A stretch of 37,089 nucleotides of DNA from Kluyvera intermedia. GTDB taxonomy: Bacteria > Pseudomonadota > Gammaproteobacteria > Enterobacterales > Enterobacteriaceae. The notes beneath the pieces were generated by a model. It was given only the letters and a program-made list of their open reading frames with translations. It was not told the origin of the DNA and searched no databases. The stretch lies in assembly GCF_021440345.1 (NCBI RefSeq), contig NZ_JAKCNS010000007.1, positions 1 through 37,089 of the forward strand. The letters run 5' to 3'. This document shows, piece by piece, positions 22,756-32,636 of the stretch; the first letter of the stretch is position 1; every line of letters begins with the position of its first letter. The translations under genes and the position numbers were made by a program.

Positions 22756-23382
22756 CGCCGACTCCTGCTAATTCAAGCAGCTGCGCGGTGGCGCTGCGCC
22801 AGTCTGCCGCCTGGGTTATCGCACTGACGACGGCAATGCTGCCGACGCCGGTTGCCAGTACGGCGGGCGCGCGCTCAAGGCTGATACCGCCAATGGCGAC
22901 GGTCGGGTAATCTGCCAGTCGCTCGATGTGGCTCGCTAGCTGCGTCAAACCCTGTGGGGCGGAGGGCATCTCTTTAGTTTGCGTCGGGAAGACGTGGCCC
23001 AATGCGATGTAGGACGGGCGGGCGGCCAGCGCCACGTCAATTTCCATATCATCGTGGGTTGATACTCCAAGGCGCAGCCCTGCCGACTGAATCGCTTTCA
23101 GGTCAGTCGTTTCGAGGTCTTCCTGGCCCAAATGAACGCCGTAAGCATTGTGCTTTATCGCCAGCCGCCAGTAGTCGTTGATGAACAGGCGAGCGTCGTA
23201 ACGGCGCCCCAGTTCAATGGCGGCCACAACGTCGGCTTCTACCTCTGCATCGCGCTTATCTTTGATGCGTAGCTGAATGGTGCGCACTCCGGCTGCTAAC
23301 AGGCGTTCAATCCACTCCACGCTATCGACGACCGGATAAAGCCCGAGGCGAAACGGCACGGTTGGGAAATCAGGCTGGTACA

Positions 23383-23383
<1 letters not shown>
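22748..23383 (-). CDS. thiE: Thiamin phosphate synthase
   Basis: ThiE joins the pyrimidine pyrophosphate and the thiazole phosphate to give thiamin monophosphate. The product has 211 residues, as in E. coli, with a TIM-barrel fold. Conserved segments are [32 protein letters not shown] (nucleophile-binding region) and [20 protein letters not shown]. Its start codon shares one base with the thiC stop (TAATG arrangement), and its end overlaps thiF. Confidence 0.97.
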
Positions 23384-25284
<1,901 letters not shown>

Positions 25285-25473
25285 TCATTCCAAAAAAGTA
25301 AGGAGTGGCTTGTCAGACGACGGATGAAGCAAGAGATGATTACACTTCATCATTCAGGCTGCCTCTGCGTTGGCTGCCTTCGTTCACCCAGTCACTTACT
25401 CTGGTAAGCTTCTGAGGATTCTCTCAGTTGCCGCCTTGATGCAACGTGAATGATTTTGTGTAATCGGCACGAC

Positions 25474-25568
25474 TCTTGTTCCCTTCGCAGGTCTTAACCT
25501 GATCAGGTTCCGCGGATCCCGAATTAACGGTCTCAGCCCGTGCTTGCGCACTGGGCACTCCGACAAGA
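25474..25568 (-). ncRNA. TPP riboswitch (THI element) of thiC
   Basis: On the - strand the conserved parts appear in order: GGAGTGCCC, GGGCTGAGA, the AACCTGATCAGGTTAA block and CCTGCGAAGGGAA. The closing helix P1 is formed by TCTTGT (25568-25563) and ACAAGA (25479-25474). In E. coli the thiC riboswitch reduces translation and transcription of the operon when thiamin pyrophosphate is bound. About 190 bases of expression platform follow to the thiC start, with a CTCC that could mask the ribosome-binding site. Confidence 0.95.
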
Positions 25569-25592
25569 AGTAACCTCAGATGAGAGGTAATG

Positions 25593-25620
25593 AATGTAAA
25601 CTACTCGTTAATGCCGCAAA
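25593..25620 (-). promoter_or_regulatory. Predicted thiC operon promoter
   Basis: On the - strand TTTGCG (25620-25615), a 16-base spacer and TACATT (25598-25593) would start transcription near 25586, just upstream of the riboswitch. The gap 25282-25622 between thiC and rsd contains this promoter and the riboswitch leader and no gene. Confidence 0.4.
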
Positions 25621-25622
25621 TC

Positions 25623-26108
25623 TCAAGCCGGGCGTTTTAATTCACCCTGATCGAGCGTTTCGAAAGCCAGCATTATCAATTTGTCTTCCAGCCGGAAGCG
25701 GGCTTCCAGCGCTTCGCCAATGTCGGACAACGCCTGCTGAAACTCATAGCAGTTATCCTGATCGATGGCGCTTTCCAGTGTGGAGTCGTAGAAATCCATA
25801 ATCAGCTGCGTGTTGGCATCCAGCTGCGGCCAAATCTTCGTCGCGTTTAAAAGCGGAGTGTCGCCTTCCATTTTATGGATAATACGTTCATAAATACTGA
25901 AATGACCGGCAGAAAGGTAGTCGACCAGACGCTGGCAAAAATCATCGAGCGCTTTTTCGTTAAGACGCATGAACGATTCTTTGCCAGGCTTAAGGCCAAC
26001 CAGATTGTAGTAAGCCACGAGCAGGTGCTTACGAATATTCAGCCAGCGGTCGACCAGTCTATGGTGTCCTTTTACACGCTCTGTCAGGCTCTCTAACTGG
26101 TTTAGCAT
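25623..26108 (-). CDS. rsd: Regulator of sigma D (anti-sigma 70 factor)
   Basis: Rsd binds sigma 70 in stationary phase, shifting RNA polymerase towards alternative sigma factors; in E. coli it also stimulates SpoT. The 161-residue helical protein starts MLNQLESLTERVKGHHRLVDRWLNIRKHLLVAYYNLVG, close to the E. coli sequence. The middle (LNEKALDDFCQRLVDYLSAGHFSIYERI) is almost identical. The C-terminus LAFETLDQGELKRPA differs and makes the protein about three residues longer. It is divergent from nudC, with a 98-base AT-rich gap between them. Confidence 0.96.
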   Translation of the reverse strand: MLNQLESLTERVKGHHRLVDRWLNIRKHLLVAYYNLVGLKPGKESFMRLNEKALDDFCQRLVDYLSAGHFSIYERIIHKMEGDTPLLNATKIWPQLDANTQLIMDFYDSTLESAIDQDNCYEFQQALSDIGEALEARFRLEDKLIMLAFETLDQGELKRPA

Positions 26109-26206
26109 AGGTTGACCCCCGCATCGTTAAGATTAAAATCTGCTCACGTCAAAATGTAATAATAATGTTAATAACATGCCTGTGAAGCAAAGGTTGCGCA
26201 AGAGAT

Positions 26207-26980
26207 ATGGATCGTATAATTGAAAAATTGGATCGCGGCTGGTGGATAGTCAGCCACGAACAAAAATTATGGTTGCCCGGTGGCGAAATACCACATGGCG
26301 AAGCGGTAAATTTCGATCTTGTGGGGCAGCGCGCGCTGCAGATTGGTGAATGGGAAGGATCCCCGGTGTGGCTGGTTCAACAGTCGCGCCGCCATGATAT
26401 GGGATCGGTGCGGCAGGTGCTCGATCAGGACGTCGGCCTGTTCCAGCTTGCCGGGCGCGGCGTGCAGTTGACGGAGTTTTATCGCTCGCACAAATTCTGT
26501 GGCTACTGTGGGCACCCCATGCATCCGAGCAAAACCGAATGGGCGATGCTGTGCAGCCACTGCCGCGAACGCTACTACCCGCAAATTGCCCCCTGCATTA
26601 TTGTCGCCATTCGCCGCGATGACTCCATTCTCCTTGCCCAGCACGTTCGTCACCGTAACGGTGTGCATACCGTGCTGGCCGGCTTCGTGGAAGTGGGCGA
26701 AACGCTGGAACAGGCGGTGGCGCGCGAGGTGATGGAAGAGAGCGGTATTAAAGTGAAAAATCTGCGCTACGTGACCTCTCAACCCTGGCCGTTCCCACAG
26801 TCGCTGATGACCGCTTACATGGCGGAGTACGACAGCGGTGAGATTGTTATCGACCCGAAAGAGCTGCTGAACGCCAATTGGTACCGCTACGACGATTTAC
26901 CGCTGCTTCCACCGCCGGGCACCGTCGCACGTCGGCTGATTGAAGATACCGTGGCAATGTGTCGGGCTGAATACCAGTGA
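26207..26980 (+). CDS. nudC: NAD-capped RNA hydrolase / NADH pyrophosphatase
   Basis: NudC removes the NAD cap from the 5' end of RNAs and hydrolyses NADH. The product is 257 residues, equal to E. coli. A zinc site is formed by CGYC (Cys98, Cys101) and CSHC (Cys116, Cys119). The Nudix box [20 protein letters not shown] (from residue 159, continuing SGI) has all the expected Gly and Glu residues, and SQPWPFPQS, the NudC-specific motif, follows. hemE starts 40 bases downstream. Confidence 0.97.
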   Translation: MDRIIEKLDRGWWIVSHEQKLWLPGGEIPHGEAVNFDLVGQRALQIGEWEGSPVWLVQQSRRHDMGSVRQVLDQDVGLFQLAGRGVQLTEFYRSHKFCGYCGHPMHPSKTEWAMLCSHCRERYYPQIAPCIIVAIRRDDSILLAQHVRHRNGVHTVLAGFVEVGETLEQAVAREVMEESGIKVKNLRYVTSQPWPFPQSLMTAYMAEYDSGEIVIDPKELLNANWYRYDDLPLLPPPGTVARRLIEDTVAMCRAEYQ

Positions 26981-27019
26981 CATGTTACACTGAGCGCATC
27001 AACGCTAAAGGAATGTAAA

Positions 27020-28084
27020 ATGACCGAACTCAAGAACGATCGTTATCTGCGTGCGCTGCTGCGCCAGCCCGTTGATGTGACTCCGGTGTGGATGATGCGC
27101 CAGGCAGGCCGCTATTTGCCGGAGTACAAAGCCACCCGCGCACAGGCCGGCGATTTTATGTCGCTGTGCAAAAACGCCGAGCTGGCTTGTGAAGTGACGC
27201 TGCAGCCGCTGCGCCGCTACCCGCTTGATGCGGCGATCCTCTTCTCGGATATCCTGACCATCCCCGATGCGATGGGGCTGGGGCTCTATTTCGAAACCGG
27301 GGAAGGCCCACGCTTTACCTCGCCAATTACCAGCAAAGCTGACGTGGACAAGCTGCCGATTCCGGATCCGGAAGGCGAGTTGGGCTACGTCATGAACGCC
27401 GTGCGAACCATTCGCCGCGAATTGAAAGGCGAAGTGCCGCTGATTGGTTTCTCCGGTAGTCCGTGGACGTTGGCGACCTACATGGTGGAAGGCGGCAGCA
27501 GTAAAGCCTTTACCGTGATTAAAAAAATGATGTATGCCGATCCGAAAACGCTGCATCTGCTGCTCGATAAGCTGGCCAAAAGCGTCACTCTGTACCTGAA
27601 TGCCCAGATTAAAGCCGGTGCGCAGTCGGTGATGATTTTTGATACCTGGGGTGGCGTGCTGACCGGTCGTGATTATCAGCAGTTCTCGCTCTATTACATG
27701 CATAAAATCGTCGATGGTTTGCTGCGTGAAAATGATGGCCGCCGCGTGCCGGTGACGCTGTTTACCAAAGGCGGCGGACAGTGGCTGGAAGCGATGGCAG
27801 AAACCGGCTGCGATGCGCTGGGCCTTGACTGGACCACTGATATTGCCGATGCGCGCCGTCGCGTGGGCCATAAGGTTGCGCTGCAGGGCAACATGGATCC
27901 GTCCATGCTCTACGCGCCGGGTCCACGTATTGAAGAAGAAGTGGCGACGATCCTTGCCGGTTTTGGTGAGGGCGAAGGCCACGTCTTTAACCTCGGTCAC
28001 GGCATTCATCAGGACGTGCCGCCGGAACACGCGGGCGTCTTCGTGGAGGCGGTTCACCGTCTGTCGGCGCAATACCACCGCTAA
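27020..28084 (+). CDS. hemE: Uroporphyrinogen decarboxylase
   Basis: HemE removes four acetate carboxyl groups from uroporphyrinogen III to give coproporphyrinogen III in haem synthesis, in the cytoplasm. The 354-residue product has the E. coli length. The N-terminal signature [15 protein letters not shown] and the internal [17 protein letters not shown] segment are diagnostic. A strong ribosome-binding site (AAAGGAA) precedes the ATG. nfi follows after nine bases, so both are likely co-transcribed from nudC-proximal promoters. Confidence 0.98.
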   Translation: MTELKNDRYLRALLRQPVDVTPVWMMRQAGRYLPEYKATRAQAGDFMSLCKNAELACEVTLQPLRRYPLDAAILFSDILTIPDAMGLGLYFETGEGPRFTSPITSKADVDKLPIPDPEGELGYVMNAVRTIRRELKGEVPLIGFSGSPWTLATYMVEGGSSKAFTVIKKMMYADPKTLHLLLDKLAKSVTLYLNAQIKAGAQSVMIFDTWGGVLTGRDYQQFSLYYMHKIVDGLLRENDGRRVPVTLFTKGGGQWLEAMAETGCDALGLDWTTDIADARRRVGHKVALQGNMDPSMLYAPGPRIEEEVATILAGFGEGEGHVFNLGHGIHQDVPPEHAGVFVEAVHRLSAQYHR

Positions 28085-28093
28085 GGGATGAGT

Positions 28094-28774
28094 ATGGATC
28101 TCGCGTCGCTGCGCGCGCAGCAGCTTGAGCTTGCTGGATCGGTTTGCCGTGAAGATCGTTTGTTAAGCGATCCGCCGCGTCTTATCGGCGGCGCCGACGT
28201 GGGATTCGAGCAGGGTGGTGAGGTGACGCGTGCAGCGATGGTGCTGCTGAAGTATCCGTCGCTTGAACTGGTCGAGTATCAGGTGGCGCGTATCGCCACC
28301 ACCATGCCGTACATCCCCGGATTTCTCTCGTTTCGCGAAGCGCCGGCGCTGATGGCGGCATGGCAGCAACTGTCGCAAAAGCCTGACCTGCTGTTTGTCG
28401 ACGGCCACGGCATTTCTCATCCCCGTCGTCTCGGCGTGGCCAGCCATTTTGGCCTGCTGGTGGATGTTCCCACCCTTGGCGTGGCGAAAAAACGCCTGTG
28501 CGGTCAATTTGAACCGCTGGCGGCTGAATCCGGCGCGCTGGCACCGCTGATGGATAAAGGCGAGCAGTTGGCCTGGGTATGGCGCAGTAAAGCACGCTGC
28601 AACCCGCTGTTTATCTCAACGGGCCACCGCATCAGCGTCGATAGCGCGTTAGGCTGGGTGCAGCGCTGCATGAGCGGCTATCGTCTGCCAGAGCCCATGC
28701 GCTGGGCAGACGCGGTGGCATCGGAACGCCCGGCATTTATGCGCCTTGCAGCAAAAATGCCCCATATCAGGTAA
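28094..28774 (+). CDS. nfi: Endonuclease V (deoxyinosine 3' endonuclease)
   Basis: Endonuclease V nicks DNA one base 3' of deoxyinosine and other deaminated bases, starting repair. The product has 226 residues with the metal-binding Asp35 (ADVGFEQGG), Glu82 (SFREAP) and Asp103 (FVDGHG), and the strand-separating wedge PYIP (72-75). I use the ATG at 28094, giving [10 protein letters not shown] as in E. coli, because AAGGGATG is well spaced from it; the ATG at 28088 lies within that ribosome-binding site. The C-terminal end ([11 protein letters not shown]) differs from E. coli. Confidence 0.96.
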   Translation: MDLASLRAQQLELAGSVCREDRLLSDPPRLIGGADVGFEQGGEVTRAAMVLLKYPSLELVEYQVARIATTMPYIPGFLSFREAPALMAAWQQLSQKPDLLFVDGHGISHPRRLGVASHFGLLVDVPTLGVAKKRLCGQFEPLAAESGALAPLMDKGEQLAWVWRSKARCNPLFISTGHRISVDSALGWVQRCMSGYRLPEPMRWADAVASERPAFMRLAAKMPHIR

Positions 28775-28807
28775 ACTGCGGTTAATTTCCGTATTTGAGA
28801 ACTCATC

Positions 28808-29398
28808 ATGTTACAAAACCCGATTCACCTGCGTCTGGAGAAGCTGGAAAGTTGGCAGCACGTCACCTTTATGGCTTGCCTATGTGAACGCATGTACCCG
28901 AACTACGCCATGTTCTGCAAGCAAACCGAATTTAACGATGGTCAGATTTACCGCCGCATCCTCGATCTGGTGTGGGAATCACTGACGGTTAAAGATGCGA
29001 AAATCAACTTCGATAGCCAGCTGGAAAAGTTTGAAGAAGCGATTCCTGTGGCCGACGACTACGATCTGTACGGCGTGTACCCGGCAATCGATGCTTGTGT
29101 GGCGTTGAGTGAATTAATCCACTCCCGTTTAAGTGGCGAAACGCTCGAGCATGCTGTCGAAGTCAGCAAGTGTTCGATTACCACCGTAGCGATGCTGGAA
29201 ATGACTCAGGCTGGTCGCGAAATGACCGACGAAGAGCTGAAATTGAACCCCGCTGTAGAGCAAGAATGGGACATTCAGTGGGAGATTTTCCGCCTTTTAG
29301 CCGAGTGCGAAGAACGCGATATTGAACTGATTAAAGGGCTGCGCGCAGACCTCCGCGAAGCCGGCGAAAGCAATATTGGTATAAATTTTCAGCAATGA
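28808..29398 (+). CDS. yjaG: YjaG family protein (DUF416), function unknown
   Basis: A 196-residue acidic cytoplasmic protein, the same length as E. coli YjaG, starting MLQNPIHLRLEKLESWQHVTFMACLCERMYPNYAMFC. It is rich in Asp and Glu and predicted mostly helical, with no signal peptide or membrane segment. The family is conserved next to hupA in enterobacteria, but I know of no established activity. It is the last gene before the hupA promoter region and may be co-transcribed with nfi, from which it is separated by 33 bases. Confidence 0.93.
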   Translation: MLQNPIHLRLEKLESWQHVTFMACLCERMYPNYAMFCKQTEFNDGQIYRRILDLVWESLTVKDAKINFDSQLEKFEEAIPVADDYDLYGVYPAIDACVALSELIHSRLSGETLEHAVEVSKCSITTVAMLEMTQAGREMTDEELKLNPAVEQEWDIQWEIFRLLAECEERDIELIKGLRADLREAGESNIGINFQQ

Positions 29399-29443
29399 GG
29401 CAATAAAACGTGATTTACCGCCTGAATTGTCACGCCTGAAGGC

Positions 29444-29473
29444 TTCACATCTGCCCCCCGTCTGGTCTACATT
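29444..29473 (+). promoter_or_regulatory. Predicted hupA promoter
   Basis: TTCACA (29444-29449), an 18-base spacer and TACATT (29468-29473) precede hupA, giving a leader of about 105 bases. The leader contains no credible gene. The ribosome-binding site is TAAGGA, about 9 bases before the ATG. Confidence 0.6.
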
Positions 29474-29584
29474 TGGAGGGCGAAAAAAAGTGGCTATCGG
29501 TGCGTGTATGCAGGAGAGTGCTTTTCTGGCATTTTCGTCGCACTCGATGCTTAGCAAGCGATAAACACATTGTAAGGATAACTT

Positions 29585-29857
29585 ATGAACAAGACTCAAC
29601 TGATTGATGTAATTGCGGACAAGGCTGAACTGTCTAAAACCCAGGCTAAAGCTGCACTGGAATCCACCTTGGCTGCTATTACTGAGTCTCTGAAAGAAGG
29701 TGATGCTGTGCAACTGGTTGGTTTCGGTACCTTCAAAGTGAACCACCGCGCTGAGCGTACTGGCCGCAACCCGCAGACCGGTAATGAAATCAAAATCGCC
29801 GCAGCCAACGTGCCGGCATTTGTTTCTGGCAAAGCACTGAAAGACGCTGTTAAGTAA
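29585..29857 (+). CDS. hupA: DNA-binding protein HU-alpha
   Basis: HU is an abundant histone-like protein that bends and compacts DNA and takes part in replication, recombination and gene control; the alpha subunit pairs with itself or with HU-beta. The product has 90 residues, beginning [18 protein letters not shown]. The DNA-binding arm has RNPQTGNEI (61-69), with the intercalating Pro63. The sequence is almost unchanged from E. coli and codon use is strongly biased. The intrinsic terminator for this gene appears to be inside the next gene. Confidence 0.98.
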   Translation: MNKTQLIDVIADKAELSKTQAKAALESTLAAITESLKEGDAVQLVGFGTFKVNHRAERTGRNPQTGNEIKIAAANVPAFVSGKALKDAVK

Positions 29858-29863
29858 GATTGC

Positions 29864-30562
29864 GTGGCAGTGAACAGTTTTAAAGAAGGGGCGGTTTCGC
29901 CCCTTTCGTTTCTCTGGCGCCGTTTATCGGGGTTGGCGGGCGTACTGTTGCTGACAGCCTGTAGCCATAACAGCGAATTACCTCCCTTTACCGCCAGCGG
30001 CTACGCTGACACGCAGGGTGCCGTGCGCATCTGGCGTAAAGACAGCAGCGGTGAGACGCACCTTCTGGCCACCTTAAGTCCGTGGCACAACGGCAGCACC
30101 TCAACCAGCGAGTATCGCTGGCAGGATGATAAGCTGCGGCTGATCGAACTGAATATCTACGGTAAACCCTCCGAACACATCCGCGCCCGTTTCGACAGTA
30201 ACGGCGAGCTGAGTTTTATGCAGCGCGAGACTGATGGGCAAAAACAGCAGCTCTCCAGCGACCAGGTCGCACTTTATCGCTATCGTGCGGAGCAGATCCG
30301 TCAGACCAGCGATGCGCTGCGGCTGGGGAAAGTCGTGCTGCGCCAGGGGCGCTGGCATGCCGACAAGACGGTGACGACATGCGAAGGCGAGACGGTTAAA
30401 CCTGATTTTGACTCGCGCGCCCTCGGGCATATTGCCAGTCGCCAGAGCCGTGCCACGGCTGAGGTGAGCATTGCCTGGCTGGAAGCACCAGAAGGCTCCC
30501 AGCTCCTGCTGGTGGCAAACCAGGACTACTGTACCTGGCAGCCGACCGAAAAGACTTTCTAA
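29864..30562 (+). CDS. yjaH: YjaH family probable lipoprotein (DUF1481)
   Basis: A 232-residue protein of unknown function, homologous to E. coli YjaH. The N-terminus has arginines (FLWRRLSG), a hydrophobic stretch and a lipobox LTAC with Cys33, so it should be a lipoprotein; Ser at +2 predicts an outer-membrane destination. The mature domain is unnamed apart from the DUF. The start is uncertain: GTG at 29864, six bases after hupA, or GTG at 29870. Neither has a strong ribosome-binding site, and the hupA terminator hairpin covers the first codons. Expression may therefore depend on read-through from hupA. Confidence 0.88.
   Translation: MAVNSFKEGAVSPLSFLWRRLSGLAGVLLLTACSHNSELPPFTASGYADTQGAVRIWRKDSSGETHLLATLSPWHNGSTSTSEYRWQDDKLRLIELNIYGKPSEHIRARFDSNGELSFMQRETDGQKQQLSSDQVALYRYRAEQIRQTSDALRLGKVVLRQGRWHADKTVTTCEGETVKPDFDSRALGHIASRQSRATAEVSIAWLEAPEGSQLLLVANQDYCTWQPTEKTF
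29885..29910 (+). terminator. Intrinsic terminator of hupA inside the 5' end of yjaH
   Basis: AAGGGGCG (29886-29893) and CGCCCCTT (29898-29905) form an 8-base stem with a GTTT loop, followed by TCGTTTCT. It lies 30 bases after the hupA stop but within codons 8-16 of yjaH. Confidence 0.7.
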
Positions 30563-30565
30563 GGT

Positions 30566-31006
30566 TTACCCGCGGTGCATGCCGCCCATATGGCCGCCGT
30601 TGTGTCCGCCACCCTCGCAGCCATAGCCCATCCCCCCGTGACGCGGAATACCAGCCTGAGCCATTGCGACATCAAACTTAACCCGCTGCTGGTCAAGCTG
30701 CTGGCTCAATGCCTCTCTTTCTTTCGCGACGGCCTCAATTTTGGCGCTATCGGGTTTATCCGCTGTGAGCAGCGCGTTGTACTCATAGTGTTTGGACGTT
30801 AACTGCTGGCGCAGTGCATTGGTCTGGGCGTAATAGTCGTTACGCAGCTTTTGCACGGTAGCCTGCTGGGCCTCGGTAAGTTGGCTGTAGCCGCCGTTCT
30901 TTGAGTCATTGTTCCAATGATGTGGGCCCGCCAGGGCTACGCCGCTGGTCAGGGTAAGCGTAGCGAAGGCTAATAGCGCAAGGGTCAGTTTATTGTTCCG
31001 TTTCAT
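30566..31006 (-). CDS. zraP: Zinc-responsive periplasmic protein ZraP
   Basis: ZraP is a periplasmic zinc-binding chaperone that in E. coli also represses ZraSR signalling. The 146-residue precursor has a clear signal peptide (MKRNNKLTLALLAFATLTLTSGVALA, cut after ALA). A helical core of the CpxP/Spy-like type (QLTEAQQATVQKLRNDYYAQTNALRQQL) follows. The C-terminal tail is rich in Gly, His, Cys and Met (CEGGGHNGGHMGGMHRG) and fits metal binding. Ribosome-binding site CAGGAG is well placed. It is divergent from zraSR with a 250-base control region and convergent with yjaH, whose end is three bases away. Confidence 0.95.
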   Translation of the reverse strand: MKRNNKLTLALLAFATLTLTSGVALAGPHHWNNDSKNGGYSQLTEAQQATVQKLRNDYYAQTNALRQQLTSKHYEYNALLTADKPDSAKIEAVAKEREALSQQLDQQRVKFDVAMAQAGIPRHGGMGYGCEGGGHNGGHMGGMHRG

Positions 31007-31041
31007 GGTTGATTCTCCTGTAGTGTGTTCTCCTTAGCTAT

Positions 31042-31057
31042 TGCATCTTCTGTGCCA
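31042..31057 (-). promoter_or_regulatory. Sigma-54 promoter of zraP
   Basis: On the - strand TGGCACAGAAGATGCA has GG and GC exactly ten bases apart and matches TGGCAC-N5-TTGCA at all but one position. It lies about 35 bases upstream of the zraP start. Confidence 0.88.
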
Positions 31058-31111
31058 GCTTCTCATGTCGCGATATAAGCGGGGTGGCGTGCGGCGGATT
31101 GCTCAGAGCGA

Positions 31112-31154
31112 GTAAAAATGACCCGCAGCGGGTATCCAGCCGAGTCATTTTTAC
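31112..31154. promoter_or_regulatory. ZraR upstream binding sites between zraP and zraS
   Basis: GTAAAAATGAC (31112-31122) and GTCATTTTTAC (31144-31154) are exact inverted copies separated by 21 bases, centred between the two facing sigma-54 promoters. This is the position of the ZraR sites in E. coli. Each copy is preceded by GA (GAGTAAAAATGAC, GAGTCATTTTTAC). Confidence 0.8.
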
Positions 31155-31206
31155 CCGTTCACTCGGGGGAATTGTGCTGATAGGCCGGGTTACGGGGCAT
31201 GAAGAG

Positions 31207-31222
31207 TGGCATGATTTCTGCT
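31207..31222 (+). promoter_or_regulatory. Sigma-54 promoter of zraSR
   Basis: TGGCATGATTTCTGCT has GG (31208-31209) and GC (31220-31221) exactly ten bases apart. It deviates from the consensus in three places, so it should be weaker than the zraP promoter. zraS starts about 23 bases after the predicted transcription start. Confidence 0.8.
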
Positions 31223-31256
31223 GAGGGATAGCACAGGAAAAAGAAAAGGAAGCACC

Positions 31257-32636
31257 ATGAACCTCTTACGATTACCGAAGGATTCGTTAGCGACCGGCAT
31301 TAGCTGGCTGCTAACCGGCATGGTGTTGCTGCTGATGTGTTTGTTCTCTACGCTCATCGTTCGCGACCATCTGCGGGAAAACGCGTCGGCACAGCAAACG
31401 ATTGAGGAGAAGGGCCGCGTGCTTATCCGCGCGCTGGAGTCCGGGGCGCGTGTCGGAATGGGAATGCGGATGCATCATGCGCAGCTCCAGACCATGCTGG
31501 AAGAGATGGCGTGGCAGCCCGGCGTACTGTGGTTTGCGGTGACCGATGAGCAGGGGAAAATTATTGCCCACAGTGACGCGCAGCAGGTGGGACAGCCGCT
31601 TTACGACGCCCGGACGATGCAGACGCTCGCGCCGGGCGATACCGAGCGCTGGCGGCGATTAACGTCACCGGAACCGGCGCTGGAAATTTATCGCCAGTTT
31701 CGCCCGCTTAATGCGCCCGGTTCACACCATATGCGCATGATGATGCGCCGCAATGTGGTCGAGACGCCGCAGGTTATTTTTATCGCCTTCGATGCCCGCG
31801 AGTTGGATGCTGAACAGGCGCGCGGGCTGCGCAATATGATTGTCATGCTGTGTGCCGCTGGCGTCGTGATGGTGGCAACCGTTCTCGCGCAGTTCTGGTT
31901 CAATCGCTATCAGCGTTCGCACAGGCAATTGCAGGAAGCCACGCATCGTAAAGATAAACTGGTTGCGCTAGGGCACCTGGCCGCCGGGGTGGCGCACGAA
32001 ATCCGTAATCCGCTGTCGTCAATCAAAGGATTGGCGAAGTACTTCGCTGAACGCACGCCGCCGGGTGGAGAGGCCTATGAACTGGCGCAGGTGATGGCGA
32101 AAGAGGCTGACCGCCTCAATCGAGTGGTCAGCGAGCTGCTGGAGCTGGTGCGTCCGGCGCATTTAAAATGGCAACCGGTGGATCTTAACGAGGTGATAAG
32201 CCATTCGCTTCAACTGGTGAGTCAGGATGCGTTAGGCCGGAATATTACGCTGCAATTTACCGCTCAGCCTTCGCTATGCCGTATTCAGGCCGATCCGGAT
32301 CGCCTCAATCAGGTGCTATTAAACCTCTATCTCAACGCCATTCAGGCGATTGGCCATGAGGGTGCCATTACGGTGTCGGTGGCGGAGTGCGGTGACGGAC
32401 GCGTCAGGCTTAGCGTGACGGATAGCGGCAAAGGGATGACGGCAGAGCAGCTGCAGGCCATCTTCACCCCGTACTTCACCACTAAAGCCGATGGTACTGG
32501 GCTAGGATTGGCGGTCGTTCAGAATATCGTTGAGCAGCACGGCGGGACAATTCACGTTGAAAGCACGCCCGGCAAGGGAGCGGTATTTACCCTCTACCTG
32601 CCGGTCAATGGGCAACAAAAGGATGAGCAAGGATGA
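31257..32636 (+). CDS. zraS: Sensor histidine kinase ZraS
   Basis: ZraS is the inner-membrane kinase of the zinc/envelope-stress two-component system and phosphorylates ZraR. The 459-residue product has membrane helices near residues 13-35 and 192-214 with a periplasmic sensor domain between them. The HisKA motif LAAGVAHEIRNP has the phosphorylated His247. The ATPase domain has NLYLNAIQAI (N box), DSGKGM (G1) and GTGLGLAVV (G2). The start has AAAAGGAAGCACC in front. Its stop overlaps the zraR start by four bases (ATGA). In E. coli the sensor responds to zinc, lead and envelope stress. Confidence 0.97.
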   Translation: MNLLRLPKDSLATGISWLLTGMVLLLMCLFSTLIVRDHLRENASAQQTIEEKGRVLIRALESGARVGMGMRMHHAQLQTMLEEMAWQPGVLWFAVTDEQGKIIAHSDAQQVGQPLYDARTMQTLAPGDTERWRRLTSPEPALEIYRQFRPLNAPGSHHMRMMMRRNVVETPQVIFIAFDARELDAEQARGLRNMIVMLCAAGVVMVATVLAQFWFNRYQRSHRQLQEATHRKDKLVALGHLAAGVAHEIRNPLSSIKGLAKYFAERTPPGGEAYELAQVMAKEADRLNRVVSELLELVRPAHLKWQPVDLNEVISHSLQLVSQDALGRNITLQFTAQPSLCRIQADPDRLNQVLLNLYLNAIQAIGHEGAITVSVAECGDGRVRLSVTDSGKGMTAEQLQAIFTPYFTTKADGTGLGLAVVQNIVEQHGGTIHVESTPGKGAVFTLYLPVNGQQKDEQG

